NCBI GenBank assembly: GCA_963721335.1
Contig: CAVRIV010000008.1
Span: 1,116,001-1,180,000, forward strand
Direction of reading: 5' to 3'
Length of the DNA stretch: 64,000 bases
Source: CAVXDY01 sp963721335
GTDB taxonomy: Bacteria > Actinomycetota > Thermoleophilia > Miltoncostaeales > Miltoncostaeaceae
Within the stretch, counting starts at the first letter, position 1; each line of letters opens with the position of its first letter. Of the stretch, positions 1 through 7,248 are shown piece by piece. Under the pieces are notes generated by a model, which saw only the letters and a list, made by a program, of their open reading frames with translations, was not told the origin of the DNA and made no database searches. Made by a program: the position numbers and the translations under genes.

Positions 1-747
1 CAGGACCACGAGGTCCACTCCCCCCGGCACGGCCTCCAGGACGCGCTCCACGTGGTCGGCGGCGTCGAAGCCGTCGGTCTCGCCCGGCTGCGTCATGACG
101 TTGCAGACGTAGGCCCGCCGCCCCGGGGCTCGCGCCACCGCCTCGGCGAGCTCGGGCACCGCCAGATGGGGCAGCACGCTCGTGAACAGGCTCCCGGGGC
201 CGAGGAGCACCAGATCGGCCTCGGCGATCGCCTCGAGGGCAGGGGGATGGGCGGCGGGCTCGGGCTCCAGCCAGACGCGGCGGCAGGGACCGTCCCCTCC
301 GGTGATGCTGGTCTCGCCGCAGACGGCCTGGCCGTCGGCGCGCTCGGCCCACAGGCGGATCTGGGCCAGCGTGGACGGGAGCACGCGGCCGCGGATGTTC
401 AGCACGCGGCTGGACTCCTGGATCGCCAGGTCGAAGCTCCCGGTCACCGCCGAGAGGGCCGCCAGGAAGATGTTCCCGAAGGCGTGCCCGGCCAGGTCGC
501 CGTCGACGAAGCGGTGCTGGAAGAGAGGCCCCATGAGGGACTCGTCGTCGGCCAGCGCCACCAGGCAGTTGCGGATGTCGCCCGGAGGCAAGACCCCGAG
601 CTCGCGCCGCAGCCGACCCGACGACCCGCCGTCGTCGGCCACCGTCACGATCGCCGTGAGGTCCACGGGGGCCTGCTTGAGGCCGCGCAGCAGCGAGGCC
701 AGGCCGGTGCCGCCACCCAGCGCGGCGATGCGGGGCCGGCGGGTCAC
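1..747 (-). CDS. yvcK: YvcK/CofD-like gluconeogenesis factor, 3' end outside window
   Basis: Partial gene of 249 codons, open to the left edge. It starts at a GTG that overlaps the rapZ stop (GTGA). Early residues carry the nucleotide-binding GGGTGL loop, then a DDGGSSGRLR segment and PPGDIRNCLVAL, which are signatures of the YvcK/CofD family. Further on come HAFGNIFLAAL and LGPGSLFTSVLPHL. YvcK proteins bind UDP-sugars and affect carbon flux and cell-wall supply; they are cytoplasmic. The position directly after rapZ matches the conserved actinobacterial uvrC-rapZ-yvcK-whiA order, so whiA is expected just outside the window. Confidence 0.93.
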   Translation of the reverse strand, partial: MTRRPRIAALGGGTGLASLLRGLKQAPVDLTAIVTVADDGGSSGRLRRELGVLPPGDIRNCLVALADDESLMGPLFQHRFVDGDLAGHAFGNIFLAALSAVTGSFDLAIQESSRVLNIRGRVLPSTLAQIRLWAERADGQAVCGETSITGGDGPCRRVWLEPEPAAHPPALEAIAEADLVLLGPGSLFTSVLPHLAVPELAEAVARAPGRRAYVCNVMTQPGETDGFDAADHVERVLEAVPGGVDLVVL

Positions 748-1628
748 TGGGCGGAGGAGTCCGGAGCGATGCTCGGCCGGTCGACGTGCCGGTGCGACGT
801 GCTCGCGTCGAAGCCGTCGGCGTAGCGCCGGGCGAGGAGCTCGGCGATGGTCACGCTCCGATGGCGCCCGCCGGTGCAGCCGATCCCCACGACCAGGCTG
901 GTCTTGCCCTCCTGTGCGTAGGCGGGGAGCAGGAAGTCGAGGAGGGCCTCGAGGCGCGCCCGGAACTCGTCCATGCCGGGCGCGGCCATCACGTAGTCGG
1001 CCACGGGCGCGTCGAGCCCGGTCAGGGGGCGCAGCTCGGCGACGTAGTGCGGGTTCCGGAGGAAGCGCACGTCGATCACGAGGTCGGCGTCGCGGGGCAC
1101 GCCGTGCTTGTAGCCGAACGACACGAACTGCACGGTCATCCGGTGCCCCTCCCCCGGGGCCATCAGCGCCTCGGCCACGCGGCGGCGCAGATCCCAGATC
1201 GACAGCCCCGTGGTGTCGATGACCACGTCCGCGCGCGCACGGGCCACGGCGAGCTCGGCCCGTTCGCGCTCGATGCCCTCGCTCACCGAGCCTCCGTCGG
1301 AGAGCGGGTGGCGGCGGCGGGTCTCGCGGAAGCGGTTGATGAGCGTCTCGTCGGACGCCTCGAGGAAGACGACCCGCGGCCGCACGCCGCGCGCCTCGGA
1401 TACGCGCTCGAGCACCGGCTCCAGGTCCTTGAACCAGACGCCGCCGCGGACGTCGCACACCACCGCCGCGCGCTCCACCCGCGAGCCCTCCAGCAGGAAC
1501 AGGTCGGCGAGCGCCGGCAGCAGGCGGGGCGGGAGGTTGTCGACGCAGAACCAGCCGAAGTCCTCGAACGCGCCCATGGCCTGGCTCTTCCCGGCGCCGC
1601 TCATCCCCGTGATGATCGTCAGCTCCAC
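744..1628 (-). CDS. rapZ: RNase adapter / nucleotide-binding protein RapZ
   Basis: 294 residues, the usual family length. The GTG start lies inside the end of uvrC (10-base overlap), giving VELTIITG followed by the Walker A motif GMSGAGKS at residues 8-15. The C-terminal domain shows DVRFLRNPHYV and VVGIGCTGGRHRSV, both diagnostic for RapZ (formerly YvcJ). In enterobacteria RapZ controls GlmS through small RNAs; in actinobacteria its target is not settled, but it is consistently linked to yvcK and whiA. Translationally coupled to both neighbours. Confidence 0.95.
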   Translation of the reverse strand: MELTIITGMSGAGKSQAMGAFEDFGWFCVDNLPPRLLPALADLFLLEGSRVERAAVVCDVRGGVWFKDLEPVLERVSEARGVRPRVVFLEASDETLINRFRETRRRHPLSDGGSVSEGIERERAELAVARARADVVIDTTGLSIWDLRRRVAEALMAPGEGHRMTVQFVSFGYKHGVPRDADLVIDVRFLRNPHYVAELRPLTGLDAPVADYVMAAPGMDEFRARLEALLDFLLPAYAQEGKTSLVVGIGCTGGRHRSVTIAELLARRYADGFDASTSHRHVDRPSIAPDSSAQ

Positions 1629-3577
1629 GCCCGGGACCCTCCCCCGGCCGGCGCCCCGGCCACGGTCGCGCCGTCCTCCCGCGGCCCCGCGGTCTTGTGG
1701 AGGTGGTCGTACACCTCGCGCGCCACCTTCGGCGGCACCCCCGGAACCCCCTCCAGCTCCTCGCGCGTGGCGGACAGGAAGCGGTCGACGGAGCCGAAGT
1801 GCCGCAGGATGGCCGCCTTGCGGGCCGGCCCCACACCCGGAAGGGCGTCGAGCACGCTCTCGGTCATCCCGCGCCCGCGGCGGCCGCGGTGGTGGCGCAG
1901 CGCGAAGCGGTGCGCCTCGTCGCGCACGTGCTGCAGCAGCCGCAGGCCCGCCGAGCCCTCGTCCAGCAGAAGCGGCTCGGACCGCCCCGGACGGAACACC
2001 TCCTCGCGGCGCTTGGCCAGGCTCACGACCGGGACGTCGTCCACCCCGGCCTCGCGCATGCCCGCCAGGGCGGCGCCCAACTGCCCCTTGCCACCGTCGA
2101 TGACCACCAGGCCCGGGCGGGCGGCGAACGAGACGTCCTCCTCGCCGGGCTCGGCCAGCCGGCTGAACCGGCGGCGCAGGGCCTCCTCCATCCGCGCGAA
2201 GTCGTCCGGCCCGCCGTCGTACCGCATCGTGAAGGTGCGGTAGTGGCCGCGGGCCGGCGCCCCGCCCTCGAAGACCACCATCGACGCGACGGAGTACGTC
2301 TCGCCCAGGTTGGAGATGTCGTAGCACTCGATGCGCGCCGGGAGCGCCGGCAGCTCCAGGCGGTCCTGGAGCTCGGCCAGCGCCTCGCGGCGGCGCCCGC
2401 GCGCCTGCTCGTGGCGGCGCCGGTCCTGGTCGAGGGCGAACCGGGCGTTGCGCGCGGCCAGCTCCGCCAGCTTGCGCTTGTCGCCGCGCGCGGACGCGCG
2501 CACCTCCACGCCGCTCCCGCGCCGCTCGCTCAGCAGCGACGCCAGCGCCTCGGCCGACTCGCTCTCCTGCGCCACGATCACGAGCGGCGGGATGGCGAGG
2601 GCCATCGCGTAGTACTCGTAGGCGAACTGCAGCAGCACCGCCGCCTCGTCCTCGTCACCGGACGTCTCGAGGAAGAACGACTGGCGGTCCTGCATCACGC
2701 CGTCGCGCACCTGGAGCACCTGCACGTTGGCGGCGTCGTCCTCGATCGCGATCCCCAGCACGTCGGCGGTCCCCACCGATCCCGCCGTGGCCAGCTGGCG
2801 CTCCATCAGGTGCCGCACCGCCTCGAGGCGGTTGCGGAGGGCGGCGGCCCGCTCGAACTCCTGCGCCGCCGCCGCCGCGCGCATGTCGGCCTCCAGCTCG
2901 CGCTCGAGACCCCGGTAGCGCCCCGACAGGAAGGCCACGATCTGGTCGATCAGCGCCCGGTAGTCCTCCTTCGAGATGTAGCCCACGCACGGCGCCAGGC
3001 ACCGCTTGATGTGGTAGTCGAGGCACGGGATGCCCGACGGCCGCCCGGGCTCGGGTCCCTCGCAGGGGCGGCTGGGGAAGATCTTCCCGATCAGGCTCAG
3101 CGTGTCGCGCACCTTGTAGGCGTTGGAGAAGGGCCCGAAGTAGAGCCGGTCGCGCCGGTGGCGCTCGCGGGTGAAGTAGACGCGCGGGTAGTCCTCGTCG
3201 AGGCTGATCCCGATGTAGGGGTAGCTCTTGTCGTCGCGGAGGCGCACGTTGAACGGCGGGCGGTGGCGCTTGACGAGGTTGGCCTCGAGGATCAGCGCCT
3301 CGCTCTCGGAGCCGGTGACGAAGGTCTCCACGCTCGCGATCCGCTCGACGAGGTCGGTCACCTTCGGGTGCATCCCGGCGCGGGCGGACATCGCCATCGC
3401 CCGCTGCGTCACGTCGTCGGGGCGCAGCGGCGCCTGGAAGTACGACAGCACGCGCTTGCGGATCGACTTCGCCTTGCCGACGTAGAGGACCCGGTCGCGG
3501 GAGTCGCGGTAGATGTAGACCCCCGGGCCCGTGGGCAGGCCCGCGAGCTGCTGACGGAGGGGGGCGGTGTCCGGCAC
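1619..3577 (-). CDS. uvrC: UvrABC excinuclease subunit C
   Basis: 652 residues from a GTG (VPDTAPLRQQ). An in-frame ATG 29 codons upstream would add a tail not expected for the family, so the GTG is preferred. The N-terminal GIY-YIG nuclease is visible as GPGVYIYRD followed by VLYVGKAKSI. The middle has the cysteine-bearing segment CLDYHIKRCLAPC and a UVR region, then the RNase H-like nuclease domain. The C-terminus holds the double helix-hairpin-helix LPGVGPARKAAILRHFG. It makes both incisions in nucleotide excision repair with UvrA and UvrB. First gene of the uvrC-rapZ-yvcK operon. Confidence 0.97.
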   Translation of the reverse strand: MPDTAPLRQQLAGLPTGPGVYIYRDSRDRVLYVGKAKSIRKRVLSYFQAPLRPDDVTQRAMAMSARAGMHPKVTDLVERIASVETFVTGSESEALILEANLVKRHRPPFNVRLRDDKSYPYIGISLDEDYPRVYFTRERHRRDRLYFGPFSNAYKVRDTLSLIGKIFPSRPCEGPEPGRPSGIPCLDYHIKRCLAPCVGYISKEDYRALIDQIVAFLSGRYRGLERELEADMRAAAAAQEFERAAALRNRLEAVRHLMERQLATAGSVGTADVLGIAIEDDAANVQVLQVRDGVMQDRQSFFLETSGDEDEAAVLLQFAYEYYAMALAIPPLVIVAQESESAEALASLLSERRGSGVEVRASARGDKRKLAELAARNARFALDQDRRRHEQARGRRREALAELQDRLELPALPARIECYDISNLGETYSVASMVVFEGGAPARGHYRTFTMRYDGGPDDFARMEEALRRRFSRLAEPGEEDVSFAARPGLVVIDGGKGQLGAALAGMREAGVDDVPVVSLAKRREEVFRPGRSEPLLLDEGSAGLRLLQHVRDEAHRFALRHHRGRRGRGMTESVLDALPGVGPARKAAILRHFGSVDRFLSATREELEGVPGVPPKVAREVYDHLHKTAGPREDGATVAGAPAGGGSRAWS

Positions 3578-3587
3578 TCTCCGATCG

Positions 3588-3593
3588 AGTATA
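3588..3593 (-). promoter_or_regulatory. Possible -10 box for uvrC
   Basis: The minus strand reads TATACT, a near-consensus -10 hexamer, only 11 bases before the uvrC GTG. Transcription from it would give a leader of a few bases, so a leaderless mRNA is possible. No clear -35 box is seen at the usual distance, and no well-spaced Shine-Dalgarno precedes the GTG. Confidence 0.3.
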
Positions 3594-3772
3594 GGACCGG
3601 CGCGAAACGCCGCCCCCGCCCGTCCGATCAGTCGTGCAGGGGGAGTCGGAGACGCTGCCGACACGGTCTGGCGCGCGGACCGGAGGAAGGGGGAGGATCA
3701 GCCCAGGAGCGGCGAGCGCCGTAGGACGCCGCTGCCCCGGATGGGCAAACCGAAGGGTGAAAGGACATCAAC
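3594..3772. other. Divergent intergenic region between uvrC and the 3773 gene
   Basis: About 180 bases with no open frame that looks genic. It must carry the promoter of the rightward gene at 3773. An AAAGGA-type ribosome-binding site lies about 8 bases before that gene's GTG. Nothing else is recognised. Confidence 0.5.
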
Positions 3773-4144
3773 GTGTCCAACATGGGAAAGACGCACATCA
3801 TCATCATGTGGACGGTGGGCGCCGATGACGTGGCCGAGTGGGACCGCATCTTCGCCAGCCACGGCGAGTGGATGAAGGGGCACCCCCGCGAGGGCGATGC
3901 CGCGCTCCTGTCGTACACCATCTCCAAGGGCCCGGAGCTCTCGAACCCGCTGGACCCGAGCTCCGACCCGACCGGCAACACGATCTACGTGCTCGACGAG
4001 TACTACGAGTCGCCGGCCGGCGTCGCCCGGCACTGGCAGGACGCGATGGACAACTGGAAGGACCTCGGCGCGGTGGTGGAGTCGAGCGCCAAGGCCACGG
4101 TGGCGACGCTCCACAGCGGGACGGTCGTCCAGGCGCTCTGGTAG
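3773..4144 (+). CDS. Hypothetical protein, possibly a dimeric alpha/beta-barrel (ABM-like) fold
   Basis: 123 residues from a GTG preceded by GGTGAAAGGA; an ATG three codons later is an alternative start. The protein begins with a beta-strand-like run (THIIIMWTVGADDVAEW), then helix-rich segments and YVLDEYYESP. It has no signal peptide or membrane segment. Length and pattern resemble small stress-response A/B-barrel or antibiotic-monooxygenase-like proteins, but no catalytic motif is seen and the family is not recognised. Monocistronic, followed by a strong terminator. Confidence 0.75.
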   Translation: MSNMGKTHIIIMWTVGADDVAEWDRIFASHGEWMKGHPREGDAALLSYTISKGPELSNPLDPSSDPTGNTIYVLDEYYESPAGVARHWQDAMDNWKDLGAVVESSAKATVATLHSGTVVQALW

Positions 4145-4162
4145 GCGCCTGCGAACCACCCA

Positions 4163-4197
4163 CGCCGGCGTTCAGGCCGGGAGCCTGAACGCCGGCG
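4163..4197. terminator. Rho-independent type hairpin (bidirectional)
   Basis: Perfect 15-base-pair stem (4163-4177 with 4183-4197) around a 5-base loop CGGGA, 19 bases after the 3773 gene and 4 bases before the vapC stop on the other strand. No T-run follows, as is usual at this GC content. It probably serves both convergent units. Confidence 0.7.
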
Positions 4198-4200
4198 CGA

Positions 4201-4610
4201 TCAGTCGAGCAGGGGCAGCTCGAAAGCGGTGATGGAGCGGGCGGACGACCGAGAAATGGCGCCGGTCGGTGGTGGCCACCGCGGTGATCCCGAGCCTTTC
4301 GGCCGCCGCGACGACCGACGCATCGACCGTGCCGAGGTTCAGGTCGGCGTAGGTCGCCACCAGCTCGCCGATGCGGACCCATTCGCTGGGGGAACGTCGG
4401 CGACGCTGATGTCGCTCCCGGCGAGATCGGCGACGAACAGCGCCTCGGCGCGGACACCGAGACATCGCTCGATCAGGAAGGCGGCCTCTCCCACCGCCAG
4501 ACGGGGACCACCAGCTCACCGGGGTAGGTCGTGAGGAGGGAGAGCGCCGCCTGATGGAAATCGTCGCCCTCGTCGACGTATGCGAAGAGGGCGCTCGTAT
4601 CGACGATCAG
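4201..4610 (-). CDS. vapC: PIN-domain toxin, VapC-like (frame interrupted)
   Basis: The reading begins LIVDTSALFAYVDEGDDFH, the N-terminal strand and first acidic residue of PIN ribonucleases. Later pieces in other frames read EAAFLIERCLG, NLGTVDASVVAAAERLG and ITAVATTDRRHF, the second acidic cluster, ending ITAFELPLLD. A PIN toxin would cleave RNA and be neutralised by the upstream antitoxin. Three frame breaks each fit two or three alternative bases written in series, e.g. CC{C,G,T}CTG and GT{T,C}CCC{C,A}GC, so the gene is probably intact in the organism. The start codon is not resolved; the frame overlaps the vapB stop. Confidence 0.7.
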
Positions 4611-4838
4611 TGGTCCTCCCCGAAGCCGTCCAGCCTCAGGAACTCCTCGATTCGCTGGGAGATGTCGCAGCGGCCGCTGTTGCCGGCTCCCGCTGCCGGA
4701 GGCGCCGCACGGGGCGCGCGCCGAGGTGGGCGGCGATCGCCTCTCGGGTGAGCACCGACAGCGTCATGCCCCGCCGCGCAGCTTCCTGCGCAGCTGGGCA
4801 TCGAGCTCGTCGGGCAGCTTGATCGTCGTCCGTTTCAT
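4607..4838 (-). CDS. vapB: Ribbon-helix-helix antitoxin, VapB-like (frame interrupted)
   Basis: Starts at ATG 4838 with MKRTTIKLPDELDAQLRRK, a typical ribbon-helix-helix DNA-binding N-terminus, continuing as MTLSVLTREAIAAHLGA in a shifted frame. The last part, CDISQRIEEFLRLDGFGEDH, is in yet another frame and ends in a TGA overlapping the start of the PIN toxin. Such antitoxins bind the toxin and repress their own operon. At least two frame breaks are present. About 75 residues after correction. Confidence 0.7.
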
Positions 4839-4863
4839 GGTCCGGCCAGCATACCCTGCCGGC

Positions 4864-6177
4864 TCAGACGAGTCGATCGCCCGCGCGGAGCAGGGTGACG
4901 CCGTCGCCGGCCGGGCCTCCCGCGAGCGCCGCGGCTCCCCCGGCGAGGGCCATGATGCGGGCCACGTAGGCCTGCGTCTCCCGGTAGGGCGGGATGCCGC
5001 CGTACCGCTGGACCGCCCCCGGCCCGGCGTTGTAGGCGGCGAGCGCCAGGGGGATCGAGCCGAACGCGCGCAGGTGGCCGGCCAGAAGCCGGGCCGCGGC
5101 CGGGACGGCCTCGCCGGGGTCGAACGGATCGCGCAGCCCCATCCCGCGCGCGGTGGCCGGCATGAACTGCGCGATCCCCTGCGCCCCGGCCGGGCTCACG
5201 GCGCGGGGGTCGAATCCCGACTCGGACCTCAGCAGGGCCGCCAGCAGGATCGGCGGCAGGCCCGCGCCGATCGCCGCGGAGGTGACCAGCCCCCGGTACG
5301 CCGCCGGCACCCACTCGGGCAGCGCCGCCGCCCGGGGAGGCGGGCCGCCACCGGCTCGGAGCCCGGCGGCCGTCGCGACGCCGCACCCGGGCAGGTAGCC
5401 CCAGTGCCAGGGCTCCCAGGCGTACCGCTGAAGGAAGCCGAAGCCGCCGCCGTTGCGGGCCAGCCACGCGTGGGCCGCGCCGCCGCCGGCCATGTTCAGG
5501 TCGAGCTCGGTGGCGTCGCGGTGGCGGCTGCGGCCCGGCGGCGCCACCCAGCGGGGGTCGGGGTGGCGGGCGAAGAGGATCGCCTGCTCGGCGTCGCTGC
5601 GGAACCCGCTGGTCACCAGCAGGTCGATCCCCTCCGACCGCGCGGCGGCGTCCATCAGGTCGAACGCGGCCGCCACCGCCGGGCACATGGGCTTTCCGTC
5701 GCGGTACACGAGCGGTCCCGAGTAGCCGCCGCCGCTCGCCCAGCCGGTCCCCCCGCCCACCCCGAGGGACGCCGCCATCGTCAGGCCCGCGCGCGCCAGG
5801 GCGCGGACGCGCCGCTCCCCCGGCCCGGCCACGCTCACCGTCACCTCCACGGCGGTCGGCGGCCAGGCCCCCTCCGGGAAGCGGAGGCCCTCGAGCCGGG
5901 CGCCCGCCGGGGCGGCGGCCCGGGCGGCGGCACCGGCCAGCCGGGCGCGCCAGGCCGCCTCCGCGCCCGGATCGTCGCGCGCCACCTCGCCGAGGCGGTC
6001 GCGAAGCTCGCGGGCCGCCGAGACCGCCGCGAGGTCGGCGGCGGTCTGCGCCTGCGACGCCGAGAGCTGGACCCGCCCGAGCGCGAAGACCGCCACCGCC
6101 CCCATCACCACCAGCAGGGCCATCCCGAGGACGAGCGGCAACGCCTGCCCGGCGCACCCGGCCCTCGCGCGGCTCAC
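4864..6177 (-). CDS. TadG-like membrane protein fused to VanY peptidase and lytic transglycosylase
   Basis: 437 residues from a GTG overlapping the preceding TadE stop (GTGA). Residues 10-35 form a TadG/TadE-like leader (GQALPLVLGMALL) with one membrane helix. Residues 155-262 are a VanY-type M15 D,D-carboxypeptidase: SGFRS at 190-194, then H219 and D226 in SRHRDATELDL, and EPWHWGY at 255-261 supplying the third zinc ligand H258. Residues 298-410 are a goose-type/SLT lytic transglycosylase domain with catalytic E319 (RSESGFDP), GAQGIAQFMP and AYNAGPGAV. Predicted to be membrane-anchored and to cut both peptide and glycan parts of peptidoglycan. Last gene of the tadE-tadE operon, suggesting it opens the wall for the pilus or secretion apparatus. 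Confidence 0.88.
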   Translation of the reverse strand: MSRARAGCAGQALPLVLGMALLVVMGAVAVFALGRVQLSASQAQTAADLAAVSAARELRDRLGEVARDDPGAEAAWRARLAGAAARAAAPAGARLEGLRFPEGAWPPTAVEVTVSVAGPGERRVRALARAGLTMAASLGVGGGTGWASGGGYSGPLVYRDGKPMCPAVAAAFDLMDAAARSEGIDLLVTSGFRSDAEQAILFARHPDPRWVAPPGRSRHRDATELDLNMAGGGAAHAWLARNGGGFGFLQRYAWEPWHWGYLPGCGVATAAGLRAGGGPPPRAAALPEWVPAAYRGLVTSAAIGAGLPPILLAALLRSESGFDPRAVSPAGAQGIAQFMPATARGMGLRDPFDPGEAVPAAARLLAGHLRAFGSIPLALAAYNAGPGAVQRYGGIPPYRETQAYVARIMALAGGAAALAGGPAGDGVTLLRAGDRLV

Positions 6178-6443
6178 GGAGCGCGGACGCCGGCGCGGGC
6201 GCGCACCCGCAGCCCGCGGACCCCGGGCAGCAGCTGCGGAACCCGGGCCGAGGCGGTGACCACGACCGTCCGCCCCGGCGCTCCGGTGGCGCGGAGCCCC
6301 TCCGCGCGCACCCGCTCCTGCGCGCGCATGCCGCCCGCGAGCACCGCGACCAGCTGCCAGGCGAGGAGGCCGGCGATCACCACGATCGGGATCGCCGCCA
6401 GCAGCTCGACCGCGGCCTGGCCCCGCGACCGGCGGCGGCTCAC
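6174..6443 (-). CDS. TadE-like pseudopilin-family protein
   Basis: 89 residues from a GTG overlapping the previous stop. It has the TadE signature RGQAAVELLAAIPIVVIAGLLAW: a short basic N-terminus, glutamate near the membrane helix, and one transmembrane segment. The rest is extracytoplasmic. TadE proteins are minor pseudopilins of Flp/Tad systems; no Tad ATPase or pilin gene is in this window, so the machine itself may be elsewhere. Confidence 0.8.
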   Translation of the reverse strand: MSRRRSRGQAAVELLAAIPIVVIAGLLAWQLVAVLAGGMRAQERVRAEGLRATGAPGRTVVVTASARVPQLLPGVRGLRVRARAGVRAP

Positions 6444-6790
6444 CGGGACACGGCCTCGGCCTCCAGGTGGCCGGGCAGGGGGACGAAGGGCAGGACGCGG
6501 GGCATCCGCAGCCGCACGCGCACGCGCTCCCGCCCGTCGGGCCCGGCGGGGATGGTCACGACCTCCGCGCCCGCGGCCAGCCGCGCGGGCACCGCCGCGA
6601 GGGCGGCCTCGGCGGCGGGCGCCCCGACCTCCGCGGCGCGGGCTCCGGCGCGCGCCGCGCCGCCGGCCAGGGTCCAGGCGTAGCCGGCCACCGCCATCTG
6701 CCATCCCACCAGGCCGACGAGCACGATGGCCGGAAGGAGGGCCACCAGCTCCACGAGCGCCTGTCCGCGCTGTCCACGCCGTCGGGGCAT
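6440..6790 (-). CDS. TadE-like pseudopilin-family protein, first gene of operon
   Basis: 116 residues from ATG. The N-terminus MPRRRGQRGQALVELVALLPA is the TadE pattern, followed by a membrane helix (IVLVGLVGWQMAVAGYAW) and an alanine-rich extracellular domain ending LPGHLEAEAVSR. Its stop overlaps the GTG of the second TadE gene. Three coupled genes form a compact unit with the peptidoglycan-hydrolase fusion. Confidence 0.82.
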   Translation of the reverse strand: MPRRRGQRGQALVELVALLPAIVLVGLVGWQMAVAGYAWTLAGGAARAGARAAEVGAPAAEAALAAVPARLAAGAEVVTIPAGPDGRERVRVRLRMPRVLPFVPLPGHLEAEAVSR

Positions 6791-6873
6791 GGGCCCACGC
6801 TAGGAGCGGAGGCGGCCTCCGATCAGCACCCGCCTGTGCCGGCCGCGTGACGGATGCCGGCCGGCCGGAGCCC

Positions 6874-7248
6874 TCAGTAGCGGAAGCGGCGGCTCTCCCG
6901 GACGACCCAGACGATGAGCAGCACCAGGGCGGCGATCAGCGCGATCACGCCGAGCGGTGTGAGGCGGTCGCTCAGCAGCGGGAATCCCGCGATGAGCAGG
7001 AACGCGATGCCGATCCCCGCCCCCACGATCACGTAGCGCTGCCACGGCTTCAGCACGAGCCAGGCGAGCTGGTTCTGGCGGAAGTAGTTGTAGCCGAAGA
7101 CCAGCAGGGCGGCGACGAACAGGACCGTGATGATCTGCTGGGCCGAGACGGCGATGGCGCCGAAGCCCTCCTGCCACACCAGCACCAGCCCGGCGATGCC
7201 CGCGATGATCACGAAGTTCCGGACCCCGACCCAGTTGATCCGCCTCAT
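6874..7248 (-). CDS. Small four-helix membrane protein of unknown function
   Basis: 124 residues from an ATG that overlaps the thrS stop (ATGA). It has four hydrophobic helices, including NFVIIAGIAGLVLVWQ, IITVLFVAALLVFGYNYF, YVIVGAGIGIAFLLIAG and LGVIALIAALVLLIVWVV, and ends in a basic tail ESRRFRY. The family is not recognised. Translational coupling to thrS suggests co-expression only. Confidence 0.75.
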   Translation of the reverse strand: MRRINWVGVRNFVIIAGIAGLVLVWQEGFGAIAVSAQQIITVLFVAALLVFGYNYFRQNQLAWLVLKPWQRYVIVGAGIGIAFLLIAGFPLLSDRLTPLGVIALIAALVLLIVWVVRESRRFRY

